From JAYREN01 sp963663375 (GTDB lineage: Bacteria; Acidobacteriota; Holophagae; Holophagales; Holophagaceae), in NCBI GenBank assembly GCA_963663375.1, contig OY760195.1:558001-622000 (forward strand): a stretch of 64,000 bases of DNA. The letters are read 5' to 3'. Below the pieces are notes generated by a model. That model made no database searches. It saw only the letters and a list, made by a program, of their open reading frames with translations, and was not told the DNA's origin. The position numbers and the translations under genes are program-made. The number at the start of each line of letters is the position of its first letter. The first letter of the stretch is position 1. Positions 26,495 to 34,202 of the stretch are shown in pieces.

Positions 26495-27244
26495 ATGAAG
26501 ATTCTCGTCGCCCTCAAGCAGGTGCCGGACACCGAGACCAAGATCAAGGTGGGCCCCGATGGCCGCAGCCTGGACCCTGCGGACGTCAAGTGGATCACCA
26601 GCCCCTACGACGAATACGGCCTCGAGGAAGCTCTCCGGCTCAAGGAAGCCAAGGGTGCCGAGGTGACCGCGGTTTCCGTGGGCGAGGAGAAGGCCAAGGA
26701 CGTGCTGCGCAACGCCCTGGCCCTGGGCGCCGATGCGGCCGTGCTGCTCAAGTCCACCGAGACCGGCGATCCCCTGGCCGTGGCCAAGACCCTGGCCGCC
26801 TATGCCGAGGGCAAGGGCTTCGAGCTGTTCCTCTTCGGCAACAAGGGCTTCGGCAGCGACAACGGCGCCGTGGGCGCCATGGTTGCCGAACTGCTGGGCC
26901 TCTCCCAGGCCAATCTCGTCACCAAGCTTGAACTGAACGAGGGCACTTTCCGCGCCGAGCGCGAAGGCGATGGCGGCACCGAAGTGGTCGAGGGCAGCCT
27001 GCCTGCCGTCATCACCGCCCAGCGCGGCCTCAACGAACCCCGCTACGCCAGCCTGAAGGGCATCATGGCCGCCAAGAAGAAGACCATCGAAGAAGTGGAT
27101 GGCGCCTCGGTCACCCCCGCCCTGGCCGTAAGTGCCCTGGCCCTGCCCCCTTCGCGCCCGGAAGGCCGGAAGCTTGACGGCGATGCGGCGACCCAGGCCT
27201 CGGCGCTGCTGGGACTGCTGCGCAACGAAGCGAAGGTGCTGTAG
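26495..27244 (+). CDS. etfB: Electron transfer flavoprotein beta subunit (set 1)
   Basis: A 249-residue EtfB. The N-terminus MKILVALKQVPDTETKI and the ADP/AMP-binding signature region (GNKGFGSDNGAVGAMVAELLG) are typical. With EtfA it carries electrons from acyl-CoA dehydrogenases to the quinone pool. The ATG at 26495 has TGGAG upstream; a GTG two codons earlier is less likely. etfA follows after 37 nt. Confidence 0.95.
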   Translation: MKILVALKQVPDTETKIKVGPDGRSLDPADVKWITSPYDEYGLEEALRLKEAKGAEVTAVSVGEEKAKDVLRNALALGADAAVLLKSTETGDPLAVAKTLAAYAEGKGFELFLFGNKGFGSDNGAVGAMVAELLGLSQANLVTKLELNEGTFRAEREGDGGTEVVEGSLPAVITAQRGLNEPRYASLKGIMAAKKKTIEEVDGASVTPALAVSALALPPSRPEGRKLDGDAATQASALLGLLRNEAKVL

Positions 27245-27281
27245 TTTTCGATCCAGGCCAATTTGAACTGAGGGGATGACG

Positions 27282-28238
27282 ATGATTCTGGTTTTCTGCG
27301 AATTGAAAGATGGCAAGATCCGCAAGGCGAGCCTGGAGGCCCTCTCCGAGGCCCGTCGGCTGGCCGCTGACAATCAGGTGGGCGCCCTCTTCGCGGGCGC
27401 TTCCTGCGCCGGTGCCGAAGAGGCCGCCAAGTTCGGTGCGGATGTAATTTTCAAGGCTGAGGCCCCTGCCCTGGGCGCCTATTCCAGCGATCTCTTCGCC
27501 GCGGTCATCGCCGATGCGGTGAAGGCCAAGGGCGCCACGGCCCTGCTGGGTGCCGCGACTCCGCTAGGCAAGGATGTGCTGCCGCGCGTGGCCGCCAAGC
27601 TCGGCGCGGGCTACGCCGCCGAGGTGACCGGCCTCTCCATGAACGGCGGCAAGCTCCAGGCAATCCGCCCCGTCTACGCCGGCAAGGCCTTCGCCACCGT
27701 GGATTTCAGCAGCGCGATCCAGGTGGCCAGCACCCGACCCAATGTCTTCGCCGCCACCGAGTGCCCCAAGGGTGGCGCCGTAGAAGCCCTTCCGGCCCCT
27801 GCCCTGGATTTCAAGGCCATCGTGAAGGAGATCCTGGCCAAGGGCGGCGGCAAGCAGGACCTGACCGAAGCCGACGTGATCGTCTCCGGCGGCCGCGGCA
27901 TGAAGGAAGGCGCCAACTTCAAGCTGCTGGAAGACCTCGCCGAGGCCATCGGCGGCGTGGTGGGCGCCTCCCGTGCCGCCGTGGACGCGGGCTGGGGCAT
28001 CCCCCACAGCATGCAGGTGGGCCAGACGGGCAAGGTTGTCAGCCCCACCCTCTACATCGCCTGCGGCATCAGTGGCGCCATCCAGCATGTCGCTGGAATG
28101 AGCGGCTCCAAGGTCATCGTGGCCATCAACAAGGATCCTGAAGCGCCGATCTTCAAGCTGGCGAACTACGGGATCGTCGGCGATCTCTTCGAGGTCGTGC
28201 CTGAATTGACCAAGGCCGCGAAAGCCCTCAAGGCATAG
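27282..28238 (+). CDS. etfA: Electron transfer flavoprotein alpha subunit (set 1)
   Basis: A 318-residue EtfA. The C-terminal FAD-binding half contains the usual SGGRGMKEGANF, GASRAAVDAGW, QVGQTGKVVSPTLYIACGISGAIQH and NKDPEAPIF motifs. The start at 27282 is preferred over ATG 27276 because GAGGGG then lies 6 nt away. Downstream is a scar with a second copy of the last 20 codons. The set at 55992-57799 is a distinct, diverged pair. Confidence 0.95.
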   Translation: MILVFCELKDGKIRKASLEALSEARRLAADNQVGALFAGASCAGAEEAAKFGADVIFKAEAPALGAYSSDLFAAVIADAVKAKGATALLGAATPLGKDVLPRVAAKLGAGYAAEVTGLSMNGGKLQAIRPVYAGKAFATVDFSSAIQVASTRPNVFAATECPKGGAVEALPAPALDFKAIVKEILAKGGGKQDLTEADVIVSGGRGMKEGANFKLLEDLAEAIGGVVGASRAAVDAGWGIPHSMQVGQTGKVVSPTLYIACGISGAIQHVAGMSGSKVIVAINKDPEAPIFKLANYGIVGDLFEVVPELTKAAKALKA

Positions 28239-28256
28239 TCACGATCCACGATCCCC

Positions 28257-28328
28257 CTCCATCTATCTCGGCCTCCACGGGAGGCCGCTCCTGCTCCCCG
28301 ACTACGCCGGATCGCAGAGAACGAGCCT
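28257..28328. repeat. Hairpin repeat (family 2), copy 1
   Basis: Starts CTCCATCTATC, then an 8-bp hairpin (28269-28276 with 28280-28287, loop ACG), CGCTCCTGC, and ends GCAGAGAACGAGCCTC. The same ordered blocks recur at 28396-28459. It lies in the etfA downstream scar. Confidence 0.65.
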
Positions 28329-28335
28329 CTCCCAC

Positions 28336-28360
28336 AGCGCCCGGCATTCGCCGGGCGCTT
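28336..28360 (+). terminator. Putative terminator downstream of etfA
   Basis: A 10-bp perfect stem (28336-28345 with 28350-28359, loop ATTC) followed by TTCCCGTT. A hairpin with the same trailer follows the duplicated etfA tail at 28542. Confidence 0.6.
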
Positions 28361-28395
28361 CCCGTTCAGGCTGCGCCTTCACGGGCGGGGCTATC

Positions 28396-28459
28396 CTCCG
28401 TCTATCGGGCTGTCCACCGGACAGCGCTCCCGCGCGCTCCACTTGCAGAGACGGGGCCT
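28396..28459. repeat. Hairpin repeat (family 2), copy 2
   Basis: CTCCGTCTATC, a 7-bp hairpin GCTGTCC-ACC-GGACAGC (28409-28425), CGCTCCCGC, and ends GCAGAGACGGGGCCTC. The stem differs from copy 1 but stays paired, so the structure is conserved by compensatory changes. Confidence 0.65.
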
Positions 28460-28461
28460 CC

Positions 28462-28524
28462 GTCGGCGACCTGTTCGAAGTGGTGCCTGAACTCACGAAA
28501 GCGGCGAAGGCCCTCAAGGGCTGA
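28462..28524 (+). pseudogene. Orphan second copy of the etfA 3' end
   Basis: A 63-nt in-frame match to the last 20 codons and stop of etfA (28176-28238). The peptide is the same at 19 of 20 positions (final Ala to Gly), but about ten codons differ, almost all synonymously, and the stop is TGA instead of TAG. There is no upstream coding part. This looks like the tail of a homologous etfA from a related lineage left by allele replacement, not a recent tandem duplication. Confidence 0.85.
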
Positions 28525-28541
28525 AAGTCAGTACTCAACGT

Positions 28542-28568
28542 AAGCGCTTGGCCCCCGCCGGGCGCTTT
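28542..28568 (+). terminator. Terminator-like hairpin after the duplicated etfA tail
   Basis: An 11-bp stem with two G-U pairs (28542-28552 with 28557-28567, loop CCCC), followed by TCCCGTTT. Its position relative to the copied tail mirrors a terminator, so tail and terminator seem to have moved together. Confidence 0.55.
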
Positions 28569-28573
28569 CCCGT

Positions 28574-28839
28574 TTAGGCTCGCCCCAACAGGCGCCGTTC
28601 CAGCAGGGTCTGGAAATCGCGGCGGCCATCGGCCACCACCAGCAGGAAGACCTGCTTGCCGAGGACGCGGTAGATCATGCGGTAGGGCGGGAATTGCGCA
28701 TGCCGGAAGTCACAGATGCCCAGGGCCAGGAATTCCCGCGAGTGGGCGCCACGCTCGGAGTAATGGGAAAGCAGAGCGGCCGTGTCGAGCAGGCCTTCCA
28801 GGATCCGTTCGGCCAATTCCACACCCCTGCGCTTGGTCA
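28574..28839 (-). pseudogene. ParE/RelE-family toxin, headless remnant
   Basis: About 88 residues matching the C-terminal two thirds of ParE/RelE toxins: LSHYSERG-type loop, FLALGICDFRHAQFPPYRMIYRV and LLVVADGRRDFQTLL. The usual N-terminal strand and helix (about 20-25 residues) are missing, and the frame runs into the truncated Avd gene at ~28839. An open frame continues to an ATG at 28924, but that part is out-of-frame Avd sequence. No antitoxin is adjacent. Probably the product of a deletion that joined two cassettes. Confidence 0.65.
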
Positions 28840-28983
28840 GATCCCCCTCAACCCCGCCCCGATGCGGTCGCCCAGCAGGAACTTGTGGTCTCGCGGCCAT
28901 TGGTTGAGGATCGGCAGGTACCACCGCACAAGGTCGTAAGCCTTCTGCTGAACCGAAAGATCAGGTACGGGCTGCACGGTCAT
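28837..28983 (-). CDS. Truncated Avd-like (four-helix bundle) DGR accessory protein
   Basis: A 48-codon frame, 21 nt after the variable-protein gene. Its first helix reads KAYDLVRWYLPILNQWPRDHKFLLGDRI (residues 14-41, read in two parts: KAYDLVRWYLPIL and NQWPRDHKFLLGDRI), the hallmark N-terminus of Avd, the helical RNA-chaperone partner of diversity-generating reverse transcriptases. Normal Avd is ~110-130 residues; here it stops 7 residues after GDRI, exactly where the ParE remnant begins. It is probably non-functional, but a typical target-Avd order is preserved. Confidence 0.68.
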   Translation of the reverse strand: MTVQPVPDLSVQQKAYDLVRWYLPILNQWPRDHKFLLGDRIGAGLRGI

Positions 28984-29004
28984 CCCCGGTGGTGGTGGAA
29001 AAGC

Positions 29005-30174
29005 TCAAGGGGTTCTGGGCGAGGCCAACACCACCCGGAACCCGGTGACGTCGTTGCGGTACGACGGGAAATTGCGGGCGCGGCGCGCCGAGCGCTGGAG
29101 GCCGTCGCTGCCTTCCCAACTACCCCCGCGCAGCAGGCGATGGTCACCCCGCGGGCTGTCCACCCAGGCCCGTCCATCGCTGGGCGCCCCCCCGTAGGAA
29201 CCGTGCCAGTCGTCCTCACACCACTCGCATACATTCCCGCCCATGTCATAGAGGCCAAAGGCGTGGGGGGTCTTCTGGCCCACGGGATGGGTGGTGTTCC
29301 CGGAGTTGGTGTAATACCACGCATAGCTCCCGATCTGGCTGTAGCTAGGGTCATCCCCCCAATAGAACCGGGTCGTGGTCGTGCCCCGGGCCGCGTACTC
29401 CCATTCGGCTTCTGTGGGCAGGCGGAAGACCAGACCCGTGCCCTCACGGGCCGCCGCCGTGGCGGCGTTCAACCACCACAGGAAGTCGCCCGTCTCGTTC
29501 CAGCTCACCTGCTCTACCGGGCGGTTCAGATCACCCGTGAAGTGGCTCGGATTGCTGCCCATCAGCGCCACCCACTGCGCCTGCGTCACCTCGAACTTTC
29601 CCATGGCGAAGGGGCTGATCTTTACCGCGTGCTGCGGATCTTCATCGGAAGAGGAATGCTGCTCGCCTGCGTACCGCCCCATCAGGAAGGTGCCGCCAGG
29701 GATGGAAACCATGTCGAGGGTCACGCCGCGGGGAAGAGTGAAGGAGAGGGTGCCCGTGCTCACGGTGAGCGTCGCGACCTGGCTATTGGCCGGGCTGCCC
29801 ACGCCATTGGTGGCGACCATGCGGAACTTGGCACCGTTGTCCCCGGTCTGGGCGGTGAAGCTGTAGGTGGCGTCCGTCGCGCCCACCACCTCCGTCCAGG
29901 TGGTGCCATCACTGCTGCGCTGCCACTGGTAGGTGGGAGCAGGGTTGCCCGTGGCCACCACGCTGAAGGTGGCCGTGTTCCCGGCCACCACGGGCTGATT
30001 GGCGGGCTGAGTGGTGATGGTGGGCGCTGTGGCCTGGGGCGCCTCGCTGCCGCCCCCTCCGCCGCAGGCATTCATTACCGCCAGGAAGATCAGGGCCGCA
30101 CCGGCCAATGTGACTTTCAGGAAGTGCTTCCATCGAACCTTGGCTGGGCGGTCAATCAGTGTGTGTGAATGCAT
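29005..30174 (-). CDS. Surface lipoprotein with Ig-like and FGE/C-type-lectin-fold domains; probable DGR target
   Basis: A 389-residue lipoprotein: signal region with lipobox MNAC (about residues 34-37) and a Gly-rich linker, an Ig-like domain (about 50-138), then a formylglycine-generating-enzyme-like domain (about 150-389) with IPGGTFLMG, RLPTEAEWEYAARG and GGNVCEWCEDDW. It ends GFRVVL, not the GFRC of true FGE enzymes, so the catalytic Cys is lacking and a ligand-binding C-type-lectin role fits better. The last ~35 residues resemble a DGR variable region. An Avd-like gene follows directly. Confidence 0.85.
   Translation of the reverse strand: MHSHTLIDRPAKVRWKHFLKVTLAGAALIFLAVMNACGGGGGSEAPQATAPTITTQPANQPVVAGNTATFSVVATGNPAPTYQWQRSSDGTTWTEVVGATDATYSFTAQTGDNGAKFRMVATNGVGSPANSQVATLTVSTGTLSFTLPRGVTLDMVSIPGGTFLMGRYAGEQHSSSDEDPQHAVKISPFAMGKFEVTQAQWVALMGSNPSHFTGDLNRPVEQVSWNETGDFLWWLNAATAAAREGTGLVFRLPTEAEWEYAARGTTTTRFYWGDDPSYSQIGSYAWYYTNSGNTTHPVGQKTPHAFGLYDMGGNVCEWCEDDWHGSYGGAPSDGRAWVDSPRGDHRLLRGGSWEGSDGLQRSARRARNFPSYRNDVTGFRVVLASPRTP
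29026..29133 (-). other. Probable DGR variable region (VR)
   Basis: Minus strand, from the Leu-Arg-Gly-Gly-Ser-Trp segment to GFRVVL. Constant anchor residues of DGR FGE targets (RGGSW, RSA, R, GFRVV) are kept. Between them stand codons of the type NNC (GGC, AGC, GAC, GGC, CTC, CGC, GCC, TTC, TAC, GAC, GTC), as expected where AAC codons of a template repeat were hit by adenine-specific mutagenesis. No template repeat is seen in the window. Confidence 0.65.
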
Positions 30175-30338
30175 CGTTTACCCCAGGAATCGGGTTCCAT
30201 ATTCCCATAGGACAATTCATAAAAAAATCACAACTTAGACCCGGGAGCCCACCATTGGGTGGAGATACCCTGGGCACTCTCAGAGGAATTGCCAGAAACG
30301 CCAGAGACGTTTACGCGGCGATCAGCCGGAATACCGAC

Positions 30339-30569
30339 CTATCCCACCGGCTCGAACCCCTCCGAATACAGGAAGTCCCGGGCATCCTCGGGGTCGCCGA
30401 AGCGGGCGATGACCTCCACGCCCTCGCGGGCATCGCCGTCGGCCACGTCCAGACTGGAGATGCCTTCCCGGATGATGCAGGAGCCACCGATCTCGTCGAG
30501 CCCGAGCTGCACCAGTTCCCAGGTAACGCCGTGTTCATCGCGCCAGGTTTCGATATGAACCTTGGACAT
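30339..30569 (-). CDS. Small acidic protein of unknown function
   Basis: A 76-residue soluble, acidic protein with no family I recognise. It starts MSKVHIETWRDE and has a good GGGAGG ribosome site 5 nt before the ATG. No signal peptide or membrane helix. It is co-directional with the cNMP/FHA gene upstream (105 bp) and the lipoprotein gene downstream (164 bp), without evidence of a shared operon. Coding is supported by the ribosome site and typical codon use. Confidence 0.6.
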   Translation of the reverse strand: MSKVHIETWRDEHGVTWELVQLGLDEIGGSCIIREGISSLDVADGDAREGVEVIARFGDPEDARDFLYSEGFEPVG

Positions 30570-30674
30570 GGGAGCCTCCCGAGGGGAAGTTAGGTCTTCT
30601 TCGCCGCCGGACCAGCGGGCTGGATCTGCCGATCAGGCGCAGTGACCAGGCTTAACCTGGCCACCTCGTGCAAG

Positions 30675-31397
30675 TCAGTTGGGCTTTTCGAAGAAGAGCA
30701 CCACCATGCCAAAACCCACCCGGTCGCCGGGTTTCAGTTCCCGCGCATCGCCGGAGGCCAGGCGATCGCCCTTGATGTAGGTGCCGTTGGCGACGCCGTG
30801 CTCTTCCACCAGGAAGTACCGGTTGTGCTCGCAGAGCACCCGGGCGTGGCGGCGGCTCACACTCAGCTGGGGATCCTCATCCGTGAGGTCGATGTCGGGA
30901 TGGATGCCCGTGTTGGGATCGAAGCGCCCCACCAGGGCTCCGTGGGAAGTGATGGTGTATTTCTTGCCGGAAATGACGGAGACCAGGGCCGCGCTCTGCA
31001 GGGCGGCGCGGGAGCGGGAGCGCCCGCCTTCGCTGTCCACCCGGCTGCCCAGTTCCCGATTCCGCTGGGCCAGGCGCTGCATCATCTTTACGGAGACTTC
31101 GGGGTTCTGGCGGATCATCCGCAGGAAGGTGCCCCGGGAGATGGCGATGAGCTCGGTATCCTCCAGCGCCACGGCGGTATTGCCCCTGGGGATGGGCTCC
31201 AGCAGGCTGGCCTCGCCGAAGAAATCGCCCTTGGCCAGCTCCTCGGACCAGTCGCCCACGGGCTCATGGCCCACGTAGAGGCGGACCTTGCCCGACAGGA
31301 TGATGTACATCTGCTGGGCCGTGTCCCCCTTGCGGTAGACCACCTCGCCCTCGTTGAAGCGAAGTTTGCTCTGCTCGATGAAACTCGAATCCGTCAT
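30675..31397 (-). CDS. Cyclic-nucleotide-binding/FHA two-domain signalling protein
   Basis: A 240-residue protein: a cNMP-binding domain (about 12-125; phosphate cassette region KGDFFGEASLLEP with GNTAVALED) joined to an FHA domain (about 150-238; LVGRFDPNTG, SVSRRHA, NGTYIKGDRL). There is no DNA-binding helix-turn-helix, so it is not a CRP-type regulator. The FHA domain should bind phosphothreonine, linking a nucleotide signal to Ser/Thr kinase signalling. The ATG at 31397 is chosen because the cNMP fold starts there; an upstream frame extends into the divergent lpxK start. Confidence 0.85.
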   Translation of the reverse strand: MTDSSFIEQSKLRFNEGEVVYRKGDTAQQMYIILSGKVRLYVGHEPVGDWSEELAKGDFFGEASLLEPIPRGNTAVALEDTELIAISRGTFLRMIRQNPEVSVKMMQRLAQRNRELGSRVDSEGGRSRSRAALQSAALVSVISGKKYTITSHGALVGRFDPNTGIHPDIDLTDEDPQLSVSRRHARVLCEHNRYFLVEEHGVANGTYIKGDRLASGDARELKPGDRVGFGMVVLFFEKPN

Positions 31398-31525
31398 GTG
31401 GGGGAATCCGTATCTAGCCTTAACGATACCCTGGACCGCACCGGGAAGAAACGAAGGGATCGCCGCCTTTTTTACCCCTCGGATCGCGCCAGCCCATCTT
31501 GAACGCCCCCGGCTATCCTCGGAGG

Positions 31526-32566
31526 ATGCGCCTTCTCCGCTGGATGCTCGCCCCCCTTTCACCGCTCTACGGCGTGGTCGTGGGGGCGCGCAATCGCGCC
31601 TTCGACCAGCATCCAGAGCGTGCAACTGCGTTACCGGCACCCGTCATCTCCATCGGCAACCTCTCGAGCGGCGGCACCGGCAAGACCCCGCTCACCCTTT
31701 TCCTCGCGGAAAAGTTGCAGGAATGTGGCTGGCCCAACGCCATTCTCTCCCGTGGCTACGGAGGTCGCCGCCCGGTCGATCCCATGGATGTGAACCCGGA
31801 TTCGGATCCGGCCCTGACCGGGGACGAGCCGCTGATGATGGCCCAGCGCCTGGGGCCGGGACGAGTCGTGGTGGGGCGCAAAAGGATTTCGGCGGGCCTG
31901 CGGGCTCTATCCGGAATCCCTCAACCTCGTCTCCTCCTGCTCGATGACGGCTTCCAGCACCGAGCCCTGGCCCGCGACCTGGATCTGCTGCTCCTGGATG
32001 GCGTGCGCCGCTGGGGAAAGGGTCGCATGCTCCCCCTGGGCGATCTGCGAGAGCCCGAGGCTTCGGCGGCCCGCGCCCACGCCCTGGTGGTCACTCGCGG
32101 GGCCCGGGCGCCCCGGGAGGAAATCCAGGCCTGGTGGGCGCGCAATGGGTCGGGAGGCCCCATCTTCTGGGTGGATTTCACCATTGGTGGCCTTCGCACC
32201 CTGGACGGCTCTGAGCGCCTCGCGCTTCCAGGGGCCGCTCCGGGTCCCCTCTTCGCCTTCTGCGCACTTGGACATCCCGAGGCCTTCTACGCCGATCTCA
32301 TGCTGGCGGGCCTGCCCTGGGTGGGCTACCGCAGCTTCCGGGACCACCAGGTCATCGGCGAAGGCGACCTGCGCGCCCTGGCCCGGGCGGCGCGGGAGGC
32401 GGGCGCGGCGGCCCTGGTCTGCACGGAAAAGGACGCCGTGAAGCTGGATCCTCGGAAGGCCCTGGAACTCGGCATCCCCATCTGGGTGGCCGAACAGCGG
32501 GTCCGGGGCGCCGAGGATCTGCTCGACTACGTCTGCGGGACGATCGCCGCGCTCAAGGCTCCTTGA
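31526..32566 (+). CDS. lpxK: Tetraacyldisaccharide 4'-kinase
   Basis: A 346-residue LpxK that adds the 4'-phosphate to the lipid A precursor at the inner membrane. It has the N-terminal membrane-associated PLSPLYG segment, the P-loop SIGNLSSGGTGKTPL, RGYGG, LLLDDGFQHRALARD and the late TEKDAVKL motif. GGAGG directly abuts the ATG at 31526; a TTG at 31499 lacks a ribosome site. Its 3' end overlaps that of the convergent secretin gene by 14 nt. It is direct evidence for lipid A and an outer membrane. Confidence 0.94.
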   Translation: MRLLRWMLAPLSPLYGVVVGARNRAFDQHPERATALPAPVISIGNLSSGGTGKTPLTLFLAEKLQECGWPNAILSRGYGGRRPVDPMDVNPDSDPALTGDEPLMMAQRLGPGRVVVGRKRISAGLRALSGIPQPRLLLLDDGFQHRALARDLDLLLLDGVRRWGKGRMLPLGDLREPEASAARAHALVVTRGARAPREEIQAWWARNGSGGPIFWVDFTIGGLRTLDGSERLALPGAAPGPLFAFCALGHPEAFYADLMLAGLPWVGYRSFRDHQVIGEGDLRALARAAREAGAAALVCTEKDAVKLDPRKALELGIPIWVAEQRVRGAEDLLDYVCGTIAALKAP

Positions 32567-34202
32567 TCGAGGAAGAAGTCTGCGGTTCCGGCTTCAGGTT
32601 GGCACCGGCCTTTTCGAGACGCTTCTCGGAGGAATCCCGCTGAATGGCGATCTGCTCGCTGTCGTCGATCAGCGTGGGCGTGATGAAGATGGCCAGCTCC
32701 GTGTGAGTCTTCGTCTTTTCCTTCTTGGTGAAGAAATTCCCCAGGAAGGGAATCTTGCGGATCCAGGGCACACCCCGATCATCCACCCCTTCCTTGCTGC
32801 GGATGATGCCCGCGAGCACCAGGGTTTCGCCACTCTTCAGGCGCACCACCGCATCGAGATCCCGGCGATCCACCACGGGGAGGGTAGCGGAAGCGCCCCC
32901 GGAATTGCCCACGCCCTGAACCACCAGACTGCGCACAGCCACGATCTCGGAGATGCTCGGATTCACCGCGAGGGTCACCGTATTGTCGTCGGCGATCTGG
33001 GGCAGGATATCCAGCACGATGCCCACGGGCACCACCATGGGCGTGATGCTGACGGTGGTCGAAAACCCGCCGAGGCCGCCCGAACCGGTGGTCTGACTGT
33101 TCTGGAGGAAGAATGCTTCCTCCCTTACCACCCGGAGGATGGCCTTTTGGTTGTTCAGGGTGGAGATCCGGGGAGAACTGAGCACCTGCAGGCGCCCCTC
33201 GCGCGCCAGGGCCGAGAGCGTAGCCGTGATGCGGGCATTCTGCACCACGAGCTTGGCCAGCCCTTCGGTGGCCGCATCCAGATTGGTATTGCTGGTGGCC
33301 CCCGTGGCAAAGGTGCCGCGAATATCCGTGCCCGCGCTTCCCGAAGCGGCCCCGGCGCTGAGCAGGCCGTTCCAGTCCACGCCAATCTGGCTGTCGTTGC
33401 CCAGGGTCACTTCCACGATCCGTGCCTCCAGCAGCACCTGGCGCCGGTTGCGCCGACGAAGCTCCTGCAGGTAGGCGTCCACCCGCTTGTGGGTGCCTGG
33501 ATCGGCCCCCAGCACCACCAGTCCGGAGTCGGGATGGATCATCAGCGTCTTGCCGTTGCGGGCGAAGGAGAGGGAGCTGGGCCCAGCCACCTGGCCCCCG
33601 GTGGTGGAGGCGCTATCACCGCTGATCGGTTCGCCGAAAACGAGGGTGGTCAGGCCCGATCGAATCTCGTCCCAGGGGTCGAAGCCATTGCCGGTGTTCA
33701 GGCTGGAGGTGTAGGCCGAGGAACTGCCACTGCCCTGCCCGCCTCCGGAGTCTCCCCCGGTACCACCGGAGCCACCGCTGGCCCCACCGCTGCCCCCCGT
33801 GGATTGAATCAACTGGCCCGAGGCGTTCACCATGAAGGCCTTGGTGCCGAGACGCCGCATGGCCAGATGATCCACCTGGTAGAAGCGAAGGCCGCCTTCG
33901 GACTTCTGGATGTGGATGGTGCGCCCGGTCCTGACATAGCCCATGCCGAGGTTCGGCAGGATCTGGTCGAGGATCTCCTGAAGCGTGACGCCCTTGAGAT
34001 CCAGCCCCTTGATGCGGGTTTCGATATCCGCCTCGAAGGTGATGTTCAGGTTCGTGTCTTCCGCCGCGGCCCGCAGGAGATCCTTCAAGTCGGCATCGCG
34101 CACCGAAAGGGAGATCCGCCGCGGTTCCGCGCCCTGGGTCGACTGGGAGGCCAAGGGCACCGCACAGAGCAGCGGGAACAGAACGGTCGCGAATGATTTC
34201 AC
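32553..34202 (-). CDS. Secretin of the second pilus/T2SS-like system (MshL/PilQ type)
   Basis: A 549-residue outer-membrane secretin with a Sec signal peptide (about 1-20), an STN-type N-domain (ISLSVRDADLKDLLRAAAED), an N1 domain interrupted by a Gly/Ser-rich linker (about 135-162), and the secretin core from about 255, with the gate-region VPVG, ILPQIADDNTVTLAVNPSISE, GETLVLAGIIRS and VPWIRKIPFLGNFF. The size and STN domain resemble MshL. It is last in the operon and overlaps the PilP-like gene by 4 nt. Confidence 0.88.
   Translation of the reverse strand: MKSFATVLFPLLCAVPLASQSTQGAEPRRISLSVRDADLKDLLRAAAEDTNLNITFEADIETRIKGLDLKGVTLQEILDQILPNLGMGYVRTGRTIHIQKSEGGLRFYQVDHLAMRRLGTKAFMVNASGQLIQSTGGSGGASGGSGGTGGDSGGGQGSGSSSAYTSSLNTGNGFDPWDEIRSGLTTLVFGEPISGDSASTTGGQVAGPSSLSFARNGKTLMIHPDSGLVVLGADPGTHKRVDAYLQELRRRNRRQVLLEARIVEVTLGNDSQIGVDWNGLLSAGAASGSAGTDIRGTFATGATSNTNLDAATEGLAKLVVQNARITATLSALAREGRLQVLSSPRISTLNNQKAILRVVREEAFFLQNSQTTGSGGLGGFSTTVSITPMVVPVGIVLDILPQIADDNTVTLAVNPSISEIVAVRSLVVQGVGNSGGASATLPVVDRRDLDAVVRLKSGETLVLAGIIRSKEGVDDRGVPWIRKIPFLGNFFTKKEKTKTHTELAIFITPTLIDDSEQIAIQRDSSEKRLEKAGANLKPEPQTSSSIKEP

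Noticed and set aside
28239..28461. Protein-coding gene between etfA and its second tail
   Set aside because: The stretch is occupied by two hairpin repeats and a terminator; frames present lack ribosome sites and known domains.
29005..30174. True formylglycine-generating enzyme or sulfatase activator
   Set aside because: The C-terminus is GFRVVL and lacks the catalytic Cys of GFRC; the Ig domain, lipobox and adjacent Avd point to a binding protein.
30642..30664. CCAGG...CCTGG hairpin as terminator of the cNMP/FHA gene
   Set aside because: The stem is short with mismatches and no T-run on the relevant strand; too weak to annotate.
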